From CAZTWC01 sp964617105 [NCBI: uncultured Myxococcia bacterium] (GTDB lineage: Bacteria > CAZTWC01): 19,752 nt of DNA. Numbering within the stretch: the first letter of the stretch is position 1; every line of letters begins with the position of its first letter. The stretch spans positions 1 through 19,752 of the forward strand of contig CAZTWC010000036.1 in the NCBI GenBank assembly GCA_964617105.1. Reading direction: 5' to 3'. Made by a program: the position numbers and the translations under genes. Shown piece by piece: positions 1 through 7,345 of the stretch. Under the pieces are notes generated by a model, which worked only from the letters and a program-made list of their open reading frames with translations, made no database searches and was not told the DNA's origin.

Positions 1-21
1 CGATGAAGCAGGAACTAAGCC

Positions 22-39
22 GTGTACAGATTTGTACAC
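22..39. promoter_or_regulatory. Perfect inverted repeat GTGTACA-GATT-TGTACAC
   Basis: Two perfect 7-bp arms flank a 4-nt spacer. The inner part fits TGTA-N8-TACA, the outer shape of the palindromes upstream of the sigma-54 two-component genes (4384-4419), although the central bases differ. It lies about 200 bp upstream of the small secreted protein gene at 245. This is a candidate regulator site; no convincing promoter is visible nearby. Confidence 0.35.
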
Positions 40-46
40 ATTTTAG

Positions 47-229
47 AGAACGGTTGTTGGTTTTCATTCAGCCAGGTGGAAAAACGAGTATTATCAAACC
101 TATAATGACGGGCCTTTGCTGGCAGACCATTTGAACCAGGCGGGGCATGTTCTGGGGTGGACAGATCAGGACTTCGATCATTTGCAGTTCTTTCTTCATG
201 TAGCAAATCTTGTAACCTCAGAGGCCTAG
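47..229 (+). other. Coding-like C-terminal remnant, unassigned
   Basis: An open frame of 60 codons runs from just after a TAG at 44-46 to a TAG at 227-229. It has protein-like composition, with segments such as WKNEYYQTYNDGPLLADH and LGWTDQDFDHLQFFLHVAN. No start codon with a ribosome binding site is evident, and the frame ends 15 bp before the next gene. It may be the end of a decayed gene whose 5' part is broken by the TAG or lies outside the window. I do not recognise a family. An antisense frame over the same bases looks like a shadow. Confidence 0.2.
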
Positions 230-244
230 AAAAGGGGTAGGACA

Positions 245-649
245 ATGCAAAAATGGTTTTCTATTTTTATTATCCTTGCTCTGGCAGGGCCTGGCAGTCT
301 TGTACGTGCTGCTGAGTGTGAAGAAAATACTCCTGTAGCAGGTAAATCTGGTTCCAATAATAGAGTCCTCTGTCCCGAGGCAACCGTGCAGGAGCAATCG
401 AATTTGCATGTCGATGTGGATGTCGCAGTTGATGTGAAAGTCGCTAAAGAAAATCGTGTTCTGAAGCAAATAAGGCCAAAGAAGCAAAAAGAACCTTGCA
501 TCGATAAAGCAGCCCTGGACAGGGCTTTGAAGCAGAAAGAGGAAGAGAATTGGTATGATAATCCCTCAACCAACCGTTGGCTGGGCTTTGCTGTCGGCAT
601 TGTTACTACCGTTGCAACTATTTACACAATAAGGTCTTTATCAAAATAA
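245..649 (+). CDS. Small exported hypothetical protein with a C-terminal membrane anchor
   Basis: The 134-residue protein is not assigned to a family. Residues 1-22 form a classical signal peptide (positive MQKW start, hydrophobic IILALAGPGSLV core, cleavage near RAA-EC). The mature part has three cysteines (C25, C43, C85), an alternating Val-Asp stretch (HVDVDVAVDVKV, about 55-66) and a basic linker (IRPKKQK). A charged helical part around 85-102 is followed by one hydrophobic helix (about 112-129, LGFAVGIVTTVATIYTI) near the C-terminus. The GGGGTAGG-like ribosome site sits just before ATG 245. The gene converges on the TauE/SafE gene with 1 bp between the two stop codons. The protein is probably periplasmic and anchored by its C-terminal helix; its function is unknown. 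Confidence 0.65.
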   Translation: MQKWFSIFIILALAGPGSLVRAAECEENTPVAGKSGSNNRVLCPEATVQEQSNLHVDVDVAVDVKVAKENRVLKQIRPKKQKEPCIDKAALDRALKQKEEENWYDNPSTNRWLGFAVGIVTTVATIYTIRSLSK

Positions 650-650
650 G

Positions 651-1433
651 TTATGTTAAAATCTGGTACAACATCCGCAATCCAGTTATCGCGATTATCA
701 AGGCAATCGCCACTCGTAAATGTTTTGTGTTTATCATTTTACTTACTTTTCCACCTATTTGTGCACCTGGAATAGTGCCAACGACAAGGGCAACAGCATA
801 AGGCCAGATAATCTGCCCGGTTATCGCCTTTCCGATTGTTCCCATTACTGCGCCAAAGAATACAATACCAAGTGTGCTGCCAATGACGATTCTGGTGGGT
901 ATCTTCAAAACATAAATCATGACCGGAATGTAAATAAAAGCACCCGGCGCACCAACCATCCCGCCAAAAATACCAATGACCAGGCTCAAGCCTCCAGCAA
1001 GTGATTTGTTGTATACCAGGTAGTCAGGTGAAATGTTTTCACCTTGCTCCCGCCTGGGAATAAACATTACGACTGCCGCAATAACAGCCATTATAGCAAA
1101 AATAGCCAATAAAAATATGCTCTTTGTGTATTGAGAAAAGAGGGAGCCCCCCAGATTTCCCAGAGCATTGTACAATCCCATGGTCAAAAGCAGTGATTTA
1201 CTTACAAAACGATTTTTGTTATGGACAATTACCCCGGAAAGTGAGGCAAACAAAACCTGGACCATGCTGACAGCCGCCACCTGTTTCATGTCGAGTTGTC
1301 CCACTCCTAACAAAGGAGGAACATACAAGAGCAAAGGAATCATAAAAATCGCCCCGCCCAGACCAAGCAGGCCGGACAAAAAACCACCACCCAATCCAAG
1401 GATGGCCAGGGTTCCAATAAATATATAGTCCAT
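651..1433 (-). CDS. TauE/SafE family sulfite/organosulfonate exporter-type permease
   Basis: This 260-residue inner-membrane protein has about seven or eight hydrophobic helices arranged as two homologous halves, typical of TauE/SafE transporters. Each half opens with a Gly-rich helix and a proline-containing strand: LGLGGGFLSGLLGLGGAIF near residue 13, and IGIFGGMVGAPGAFIYIPV in the second half. A charged loop (FIPRREQGENISPDY) separates them. Members move sulfite, sulfoacetate or other small sulfur anions; the substrate here is not readable from sequence. Its ATG at 1433 directly follows the stop codon of the upstream selenoprotein candidate, so the two are probably translationally coupled. 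It is the last gene of the ArsR-rhodanese operon, which fits a role in sulfur-compound detoxification. Confidence 0.85.
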   Translation of the reverse strand: MDYIFIGTLAILGLGGGFLSGLLGLGGAIFMIPLLLYVPPLLGVGQLDMKQVAAVSMVQVLFASLSGVIVHNKNRFVSKSLLLTMGLYNALGNLGGSLFSQYTKSIFLLAIFAIMAVIAAVVMFIPRREQGENISPDYLVYNKSLAGGLSLVIGIFGGMVGAPGAFIYIPVMIYVLKIPTRIVIGSTLGIVFFGAVMGTIGKAITGQIIWPYAVALVVGTIPGAQIGGKVSKMINTKHLRVAIALIIAITGLRMLYQILT

Positions 1434-1697
1434 TCAGGCTATCCTTTTTTTCAGTTCAAGAAGCAACTTGTCCTCTTCAATGTCACCACCCACATCGACA
1501 ACACTGCCACAAACCATAATTGCAGGTGCCTTTGGTAGTCCTGTTTTTTCATACTCAGAGGTCCAATAATCTTCTGGATATTTAGAGGTGACTTTGATTT
1601 CTATTCCCAGTTCCATACCCAACCTGGGTATCATTTCGTCAAAATGACGTCAGGTCTTTCCCATGGGATTGTTCAAGAAAAACTCGACTTTTGCCAT
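1434..1697 (-). CDS. Thioredoxin-fold selenoprotein candidate with in-frame UGA (Sec16)
   Basis: The ORF reads 87 residues if the UGA at 1652-1650 is decoded as selenocysteine. ATG 1697 has a strong ribosome site (AAAGGAGAGAAAT) and lies 30 bp after the ArsR-rhodanese stop. Reading through gives MAKVEFFLNNPMGKT-U-RHFDEMIPRLGME, then the 66-residue C-terminal part. The whole has a thioredoxin-like pattern: strand beta1 (VEFFLN), an active-site loop carrying U16, strand beta2 (GIEIKV), a cis-Pro-like turn (LPKAPAIMV) and a beta-hairpin ending in GG. The internal Met22 start (1634) has no ribosome site and would remove beta1 and the active site. A hairpin 24 nt after the UGA matches a bacterial SECIS. 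The likely role is redox chemistry on sulfur species, with the neighbouring rhodanese and TauE permease. The alternative is a nonsense mutation. Confidence 0.72.
1615..1631 (-). promoter_or_regulatory. Candidate bacterial SECIS hairpin
   Basis: On the minus strand, a perfect 6-bp stem ATACCC/GGGTAT encloses the 5-nt loop AGGTT, with G at loop position 2. The loop begins 24 nt after the in-frame UGA (1652-1650). Bacterial SECIS elements are expected to have a short upper stem, a small apical loop with an early G, and a loop roughly 16-37 nt from the UGA; all three are met. A second small hairpin (CGTCA-TTT-TGACG, 1649-1637) lies directly after the UGA. Confidence 0.65.
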
Positions 1698-1727
1698 ATT
1701 TCTCTCCTTTCTTGATCCTCACAAAAA

Positions 1728-2399
1728 TTATTTTTCAGCAGCTAATGCCAAGCCCATTGCCCGCCAGTCCTGAACCCCCTCTTCCAGCCGGACAGCATTG
1801 AAGCCTTTTTTTCGTAAAATTTCTACGGCCTGGACGGCAAGGACACAATAGGGTCCCCTGCAATAAGCGGCTATCTCCTGTTTTTTTGGTAAACGGGAAA
1901 GGTGCTGGCCCAACTTTTCCAGGGGAACAGAAATGGCACCGGGGATATGTCCTGCTTTGTATTCTTCAGGGGGGCGCACATCGAGCACGGTGACTTCTCC
2001 CTGCATCACTCGTTTTAATAGTGTTTCCTTGTTTACCGGTTCCATGCCTTCTCTCCCAGCTAAAAACTGGCGTTTTATCAGTTCGATTTCAGCCAGCCGG
2101 CTTTCAGCAAGGACACGCATTGAAAGGATAAAGTCACATACCATCTGGTCTGCCAGGCGATAGGTTACATAGACTCCTCTTTTTTCCGTTTCAAGTAAGC
2201 GCACTGAGCGCAGTACCTGCAAGTGCCTGGAAGTATTGGCGATAGTAAGGCCGGTCTGCCTGGCAAGTTCTTCTACTGTCCGTTCTCCCTGGCAAAGAAT
2301 GTCTAAAAGTTCCAATCTCTTGGCGCTAGAAATAGCCTTTCCCAGGCGAGCGAATTGCTCATAGATATTATCTTTGAAGCGTCTGTTTGGATTTCCCAT
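1728..2399 (-). CDS. ArsR-family regulator fused to a rhodanese domain
   Basis: The 223-residue protein has two domains. Residues 10-95 are an ArsR/SmtB winged helix (LELLDILCQGERTVEELA, then recognition helix TIANTSRHLQVLR, then the wing KRGVYVTYRLAD). Residues 125-220 are a rhodanese domain with the active-site loop YCRGPYC (C180) and the family signatures VLDVRPPEEYKAGHIPGA and LEEGVQDW. Cysteines C36 (DNA-binding domain) and C88 (alpha5 region) could act as thiol or persulfide sensors, but their 52-residue spacing is shorter than I recall for SqrR/BigR. ATG 2399 is chosen because AGGAG lies 6 nt upstream; a TTG at 2405 would abut that site. A perfect palindrome just upstream suggests autorepression. 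It is the first gene of the sulfur/thiol operon. Confidence 0.88.
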   Translation of the reverse strand: MGNPNRRFKDNIYEQFARLGKAISSAKRLELLDILCQGERTVEELARQTGLTIANTSRHLQVLRSVRLLETEKRGVYVTYRLADQMVCDFILSMRVLAESRLAEIELIKRQFLAGREGMEPVNKETLLKRVMQGEVTVLDVRPPEEYKAGHIPGAISVPLEKLGQHLSRLPKKQEIAAYCRGPYCVLAVQAVEILRKKGFNAVRLEEGVQDWRAMGLALAAEK

Positions 2400-2412
2400 T
2401 GTCAACTCCTGA

Positions 2413-2438
2413 ATTATTCAATTGATTAATTGAATAAT
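2413..2438. promoter_or_regulatory. Operator-like palindrome of the ArsR-rhodanese operon
   Basis: Perfect 11-bp arms ATTATTCAATT and AATTGAATAAT flank the spacer GATT, ending 14 bp from the regulator's ATG. The AT-rich dyad with TTCAA/TTGAA half sites is typical of ArsR/SmtB operators. It probably overlaps the promoter and mediates autorepression. Confidence 0.7.
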
Positions 2439-2439
2439 A

Positions 2440-3021
2440 GATTGTTTTTCATTTTTTGTCAACGTATAAAAGTGACGATTCTGAAAAATCCAAAAAATCG
2501 TGATTAAGACTTTGGATGAAAAACGTGATTACTACAGTTAATTTTCTGGAGCATTGTGTTATGTGACCAGGTGATTATTTTGGGAATCTACTACTATTGT
2601 CAAATGGAGTTTAATTTTACAGGAGTCATGAGCGGTGTTTGCAGGATACTGCATAGATGACAAATCTTAATAGTCATTGCTTCAGATAATTGCTAAAAAA
2701 AATCAAACTGATTAAAAAAAAGTGATTGCCATGCAAAATCATCTCGACACTTCCAATGTGAGCGTATATTGTTATCGTAGGTTAAAATTTTAAGAAAAAT
2801 CCTGATAAAGGTGTATCCAAAATGAAATTTTCAGTTTATTTGTTTTTTTTATGCCTCTGGCTTCTACCCATAAATTATACCATGGCCGGACATACCTTTT
2901 CGACCCTGGTATAACATGGAAAAAAACCATGAAACTCAAATTCCTATCTGATCCATTGGAAGGCTCTTGATGGCCTGGTGCAAAGTTTCCAGGATTAACA
3001 GGAATTGAAGGAGAAAGTATT
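2440..3021. other. AT-rich intergenic region, possible 30-residue leader-like ORF
   Basis: About 580 bp separate the divergent ArsR operon from asnB, with no full gene. ATG 2822 opens a 30-codon frame ending in TAA at 2912-2914. It begins like a signal peptide (MKFSVYLFFLCLWLLPIN) and then stops after AGHTFSTLV, so it may be the head of a gene whose body was lost. The rest is AT-rich with homopolymer A runs. AAGGAGA before 3022 is the ribosome site of asnB. Confidence 0.3.
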
Positions 3022-4325
3022 ATGTGTGGGATAGTAGGAATATTGGGTTTTAAAAAAGAAACTCAAAAATATCGAATTATTGCCCTGAAAATGGCAAAAA
3101 GAATACGTCATAGAGGACCTGATTGGAGTGGGATCTTCGCAGATGACAAAGCGGTCCTTGCTCATGAGCGGTTGGCCATTGTCGATGTGCAGAGCGGAGC
3201 GCAACCACTTTATGATAAAAAAAACGGCAATGTCCTGGCCGTGAATGGTGAAATATACAACCATCTTGATCTTCGAAATCTACTTGACGAGGAACATGAA
3301 TGGCAAACAAGTTCAGACTGTGAAATACTCCTCTATCTCTATGATGAACTAGGACCGGAATTTGTTCACCACTTAAATGGCATTTTTGCTTTTATTCTCT
3401 ACTGCCCCAAAGCAGAGACCTTCTTTATCGCCAGGGATCATATTGGAATAAATCCTCTTTATATGGGCTGGGATGAATCAGGGTGCTTATATGTGGCGTC
3501 CGAGTTGAAATCTTTGGTGGATTACTGTAAAAAAATCGAGGAATTTCCTCCTGGTCATTACTATCTCGGCAAAGAAGAGAAAATAGTTCGATATTACAGT
3601 CCAAAGTGGAGCACAGTTGGCCAGGTTCCTCAAATCCCGCTTGATCTAAATAAACTCCGCCAGTCCCTCGAAGCCGCTATCAAGAGGCAGTTGATGTGTG
3701 ATGTCCCTTTTGGCCTTCTAATCTCCGGTGGGCTGGATTCATCCATTATCGCTGCCATTGCGGCAAAGTACAGCAAAAAACGAATAGAGAGCAACGATCA
3801 TTTGACTGCCTGAGGGCCAATAAATCCACTGCTGCCTGGGGCGTTGAGGCCAGGGTTCCTTTTTTGGACAAGGAATTCATGGAAGTTGCCATGGCTTTCG
3901 ACCCGGAGGAGAAACTTGTAAAAAAAGGCAGAATTGAGAAGCACGTGCTACGACAGGCATTTGAAGGCTATCTGCCAGAGGAGATACTCTGGAGGCAGAA
4001 GGAGCAATTCTCAGATGGTGTGGGGTACGGCTGGATTGATGCCCTGAAAGCCCATGCCGAAAAAGAGGTTACCGATGAGATGATGGAAAGTGCACGGCAT
4101 CGCTTTTTGGCAAACCCTCCACAGTCAAAGGAAGAATACTTGTACCGGACTATCTTTGAAGAGCATTACCCCAACCCCATGGCTGCCTCCCTGGTGCCAA
4201 CGGGTCCGTCCATTGCCTGCAGCACACCAACAGCCTACAGGTGGAGCAAAGAATTTGAAGAAATGGCGGATCCTTCAGGGCGAGCAGTTAAAGGCATCCA
4301 TGAAAAATATATTGATTTGTTATAG
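3022..4325 (+). pseudogene. asnB: Asparagine synthase (glutamine-hydrolysing), internal deletion plus frameshift
   Basis: The N-terminal 259 codons encode an intact class-II glutaminase domain (MCGIVG with nucleophile Cys2, RHRGPDWSGI, LAVNGEIYNH, RDHIGINPLYMG) and the start of the synthetase domain with the ATP-binding loop SGGLDSS. The frame then drifts into a TGA at 3811. From about 3801 the +2 frame carries the C-terminal part (FDCLRANKSTAAWGVEARVP, FLDKEFMEVAM, RQKEQFSDGVGY) to the TAA at 4323-4325. Against the E. coli AsnB sequence as I remember it, roughly 120 residues are missing, including the GEGSDE-type active-site segment. The Gln-hydrolysing half could still be made, but the synthetase should be inactive. 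AAGGAGA precedes ATG 3022. An assembly or indel artefact is possible, but the missing block makes real decay more likely. Confidence 0.88.
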
Positions 4326-4383
4326 ATGTAACCCCAAATTTATCTGAGTCACTCTAAACCATCTTATCTAATCCACTTTATTT

Positions 4384-4419
4384 TGTAAAATATCCTACAA
4401 CCGTGTAGAATAGTCTACA
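4384..4419. promoter_or_regulatory. Two tandem 16-bp palindromic enhancer-like sites
   Basis: The sites are TGTAAAATATCCTACA (4384-4399) and TGTAGAATAGTCTACA (4404-4419). The second is an inverted repeat with perfect 6-bp arms. Their centres are 20 bp apart, about two helical turns, and lie roughly 110-130 bp upstream of the sigma-54 start point. This is the expected arrangement of enhancer sites for an NtrC-family regulator. A related half site (GTTGAAT, minus strand) lies near 4450. Confidence 0.65.
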
Positions 4420-4493
4420 ATCCCTTATTTGCATGATTACTTTTCAATAATTCAACCCATTGAAATAATTACACATCGGGCATTCTTGTTTTT

Positions 4494-4509
4494 TGGCCCG
4501 CCATTTGCA
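4494..4509 (+). promoter_or_regulatory. Sigma-54 promoter of the two-component operon
   Basis: TGGCCCGCCATTTGCA matches the consensus TGGCACG-N4-TTGCW with one change (A to C). GG at -24 and GC at -12 are present and correctly spaced. Transcription should start near 4520, giving a leader of about 30 nt before the regulator gene. Confidence 0.75.
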
Positions 4510-4549
4510 GTCCTAATATATAGAAAAATACCTTTTTAAGGAGATGACA

Positions 4550-5923
4550 ATGACCGCAAATAAAATTCTTCTGGCAGACGATGACAGTAGTTTTTTACAG
4601 GTGATGCTTTTTAATTTAACGGAACTGGGGTACCAAGTCGACACTGCTGAAGATGGAGTGATCGCGCTCACGAAATTCAAAAAACATAAATACCCGCTAG
4701 TGATCACTGATGTGAGAATGCCCAGAATGGATGGGCTTGCCCTGTTAAATGAGATCAAAATCCTTTCACCCGAAACCCTGGTAATCGTGGTAACGGCATT
4801 CGGCGAGGTGGACGTGGCCGTAAATGCCATGAAGGCCGGGGCCTTTGACTTCATTCCCAAGCCCTGCAACCGGGACCATTTCAGGATAACAGTGAAAAAG
4901 GCTTTGGAACACATTGGCTTAAAGCAAAAGGTAAAAGAATTACAGACCCGCCTGGACAGCAGCCAGAAAAAAATGCTCTATAAATCGGAAAAAATGTCCA
5001 GTGTGATTTCCCTTTCCGAACGGGTGGCTGAAACCGACGCCACCGTGTTAATCCAGGGGGAAAGCGGGACCGGCAAGGAACTGTTGGCCCGGCACATCCA
5101 CAAGCAAAGCCCCCGGTCCTCAAAACCGTTTGTGGCTGTCAACTGCGCCGCCATCCCCAGGGACTTGCTGGAGAGCGAACTTTTTGGGCATGTAAAAGGG
5201 GCCTTTACCGGAGTCATACGCAATCGCAAGGGAAAATTCGAGCAGGCAGGAGAGGGAACCCTGTTTCTGGATGAAATAGCTGAGTTGCCCGTTGAAGTGC
5301 AGCCCCGCCTGCTGCGGGCATTGCAGGAGAATAAAATTGACCTTGTGGGCGGGGAGAAACCTGTGCCTGTTCAGGCACGTATCATAACAGCCACCAACCG
5401 GGACCTGGACCTTGAGGTGAAAGAGGGCCGGTTCAGGGAAGACCTTTTTTTCAGGGTCAATATCTTTCCCATTACCCTCCCCCCTTTACGGGAAAGAAGA
5501 GGAGATATTTTAGTATTGATTCATCATTTTTTGGACAAATACGGCAAGGGTAAATCTTTTACCCTTTCAAAAAAAGTAATCGCCACCCTGGAAGCCCTTG
5601 ATTGGCCCGGAAATGTCCGTGAGTTGGAAAATATTTGCCAGCGGTTGGTGATTCAGGCAGATGGTGAGAAAATCGACGAAACCCTGTTGCCGGATAATCT
5701 ACACCATTTCACTCCAGGCGCAAGCCAGAGTGGAGATGTCACCTTTCAGTTGCCCAAAAGCGGATTTTCCCTGGTCCAGTTGGAAAAGGAGATCATTGAA
5801 AAATCCCTTGAGATCAATCAATTCAACCAGACAAAGACCGCGAAATATCTTGGCATAGCACGGCATGTATTACTCTATCGCCTTGAAAAATACGGCATCG
5901 ACCTGAAAGGTAGGCGAGGATGA
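4550..5923 (+). CDS. NtrC-family sigma-54-dependent response regulator
   Basis: The 457-residue protein is a cytoplasmic transcription activator. It has a receiver domain (acidic cluster DDD10-12, phospho-acceptor D54 in [12 protein letters not shown]104 in PKP), a linker helix, and an AAA+ domain (Walker A GESGTGKE 170-177, sigma-54 contact loop GAFTGV 217-222, Walker B LFLDE 238-242, arginine-rich [11 protein letters not shown]). The Fis-type helix-turn-helix lies near the end ([20 protein letters not shown]). The contact loop ends in Val where GAFTGA is canonical. ATG 4550 is chosen because AAGGAG lies 6 nt upstream; ATG 4544 overlaps that site. The gene overlaps the kinase ATG by 4 bp. 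It probably activates its own promoter and, judging by the shared palindrome, the efflux operon at 16296. Confidence 0.92.
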   Translation: MTANKILLADDDSSFLQVMLFNLTELGYQVDTAEDGVIALTKFKKHKYPLVITDVRMPRMDGLALLNEIKILSPETLVIVVTAFGEVDVAVNAMKAGAFDFIPKPCNRDHFRITVKKALEHIGLKQKVKELQTRLDSSQKKMLYKSEKMSSVISLSERVAETDATVLIQGESGTGKELLARHIHKQSPRSSKPFVAVNCAAIPRDLLESELFGHVKGAFTGVIRNRKGKFEQAGEGTLFLDEIAELPVEVQPRLLRALQENKIDLVGGEKPVPVQARIITATNRDLDLEVKEGRFREDLFFRVNIFPITLPPLRERRGDILVLIHHFLDKYGKGKSFTLSKKVIATLEALDWPGNVRELENICQRLVIQADGEKIDETLLPDNLHHFTPGASQSGDVTFQLPKSGFSLVQLEKEIIEKSLEINQFNQTKTAKYLGIARHVLLYRLEKYGIDLKGRRG

Positions 5924-7068
5924 ATTCTGATTCAATCTCTAAACAGCACTGGTTGCGCCCATTGTTTTTCTCCTGGTACGGCTGGGGATTAATCTGGCTG
6001 CCTGTATTGGTCATCACCCTGCTCCACTATCAGACCGCAGCAATCCATCACTGGTTCCATGATCTTTTACGGCGGCTCTATTATATTCCAATTATCCTGG
6101 CGGCTTTCCGTACCGGGCTCTGGGGGGCATTAACCGTTTCCATCTTAATTTCTTTGGTCTATATTCCCCATGCCTTTACTCACTGGTTCCATCATGATCC
6201 TGCAGGCAACCTGGACAAGTTTTTGGAGATATTACTATACAACAGTGTGGGTTTTCTCACTGGTATTTTAGCAGAGCGGGAGAAGGACGAGAAACGGAAA
6301 CAAACCCTTCTGGCCCAGGAATTGTCCGAGATGCTCGAGGAAAAGAAAATTTTACAACAGCAACTCATCCGCTCGGGAAAGCTTCAGGCCCTGGGGACCC
6401 TCACGGCGGGCCTTGCCCACGAGATAAAAAATCCATTGGCATCCATAAAGGGGGCTTCGGAGATTATCGCCGACGAGATAAGAGAGGACTCCCCGCGTCG
6501 AAAGATGGTTGAAATTCAAAAAAAAGAACTTCACCGGCTAACAACCTTGCTGGAGCGTTTTTTGTCTTTTGCCAGGCCCAAAGCTTTTGAACTTGCTGAA
6601 ACGGATCTGGCTGAAATGACGGACCATGTAACAAGCCTCCTGGGCAATCAGGCTAATAAAAAAAGTATTACAATCAGCCAGGAGGAATTTACTTCTTTTC
6701 ATTCCATCAAGGCAGATAAACAAAGTGTTGTGCAGGTTTTGGTGAATATTATGCTTAATGCTGTGGAAGCCATTGAGCAAAAAGGCAGCATCACGCTGTC
6801 GTTTTCCACTGAAAACAGAGGTAAACGGGCTTTCCGAATTATTGAAATCGCTGATTCAGGTCCAGGTATTCCACCAAAATTAAGGGAACAAATATTCAAC
6901 CCCTTCTTCACCACCAAGGAGAAGGGAACGGGCCTGGGGTTGGCCATTGCAGCCATAATCATGGACCAGCACAACGGGTTTATAGAAGTAGATGAGGTAA
7001 ACATAAACGGTGAAGGCCTCCGGACTCTTTTTAAACTTTATTTTCCAGAGACCTCAGACAATATCTAA
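5920..7068 (+). CDS. Membrane sensor histidine kinase, partner of the sigma-54 regulator
   Basis: The 382-residue kinase has about four N-terminal hydrophobic helices (roughly 21-37, 52-66, 68-83, 102-118) and no large periplasmic domain or PAS domain. A coiled-coil linker (about 120-150) follows. The catalytic core has the H box [10 protein letters not shown] with phospho-acceptor H167, N box [11 protein letters not shown]1 DSGPGIP, F box FFTT and G2 GTGLGLAIA. The loops between helices are His-rich (HHWFHD 43-48, [10 protein letters not shown] 84-93), which might contribute to metal sensing, though HxxF/LYYIPII motifs also occur in related kinases. The ATGA overlap with the upstream regulator implies translational coupling. 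Architecture and sigma-54 partner resemble ZraS/HydH-type kinases; the signal is not established. Confidence 0.92.
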   Translation: MNSDSISKQHWLRPLFFSWYGWGLIWLPVLVITLLHYQTAAIHHWFHDLLRRLYYIPIILAAFRTGLWGALTVSILISLVYIPHAFTHWFHHDPAGNLDKFLEILLYNSVGFLTGILAEREKDEKRKQTLLAQELSEMLEEKKILQQQLIRSGKLQALGTLTAGLAHEIKNPLASIKGASEIIADEIREDSPRRKMVEIQKKELHRLTTLLERFLSFARPKAFELAETDLAEMTDHVTSLLGNQANKKSITISQEEFTSFHSIKADKQSVVQVLVNIMLNAVEAIEQKGSITLSFSTENRGKRAFRIIEIADSGPGIPPKLREQIFNPFFTTKEKGTGLGLAIAAIIMDQHNGFIEVDEVNINGEGLRTLFKLYFPETSDNI

Positions 7069-7107
7069 AAATAACCCCCGGGGGAAAAATCCTGCAATGG
7101 CAATTCT

Positions 7108-7130
7108 AAAAAACTCCAATGAAGTGAGTT
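7108..7130 (-). terminator. Weak terminator-like hairpin after the feo operon
   Basis: On the minus strand a 5-bp stem AACTC/GAGTT with a 9-nt loop is followed by a T-run, about 45 bp after the stop of the Cys-rich protein gene. The stem is short and AT-rich, so the call is tentative. Confidence 0.3.
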
Positions 7131-7172
7131 ACTCTCGGTAATCACCAAGTTTTGAGAATTTTCCAATCATCG

Positions 7173-7316
7173 TTATTCTTTCGAGTGACATTTTCCAGCA
7201 GCGCATCCGCAACCACAGGAAGTTTTTTTCTCTTTACCGTTAAACATCTCAATTACTCGAACAATGGTCAACAGACTGATGACTGCAATAATCGTATAAA
7301 CAATGATATTATCCAC
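7173..7316 (-). CDS. FeoB-associated Cys-rich membrane protein
   Basis: This 47-residue gene is below usual ORF-calling length. GTG 7316 is preceded by GGAGG with a 5-nt gap, the same GGAGGTTtAA-GTG arrangement seen at feoB. The protein has one N-terminal membrane helix (DNIIVYTIIAVISLLTIVRV), a short basic linker and a Cys-rich tail, SCGCGCAAGKCHSKE, with four cysteines and a histidine. This is the pattern of the small FeoB-associated Cys-rich membrane proteins found next to feoB in many anaerobes, where a role in Fe(II) uptake or delivery is assumed. It starts 29 bp after the frameshifted outer-membrane-like gene and closes the feo operon. Confidence 0.85.
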   Translation of the reverse strand: MDNIIVYTIIAVISLLTIVRVIEMFNGKEKKTSCGCGCAAGKCHSKE

Positions 7317-7345
7317 TTTAACCTCCAAATCTTTCCCAAAAATAA

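Noticed and set aside
120-135. Sigma-54 promoter TGGCAGACCATTTGAA
   Set aside because: The essential GC of the -12 element is missing; it is mentioned only as a weak possibility.
15-245. Antisense 76-codon frame at the window start
   Set aside because: It has low-complexity, shadow-like composition, no ribosome site, and overlaps a more protein-like forward frame.
1637-1649. CGTCA-TTT-TGACG as the SECIS element itself
   Set aside because: It begins directly after the UGA, with its loop only about 5 nt away and without G, unlike the better placed hairpin at 1615-1631.
3811-3813. TGA in asnB as a second selenocysteine codon
   Set aside because: The downstream homology lies in a different frame starting before this TGA, and a block of about 120 residues is missing, so this is a deletion/frameshift rather than recoding.
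7073-7082. CCCCCGGGGG palindrome after the kinase gene as a terminator
   Set aside because: It has no loop sequence and no clean T-run on either strand; only a very short stem could form.
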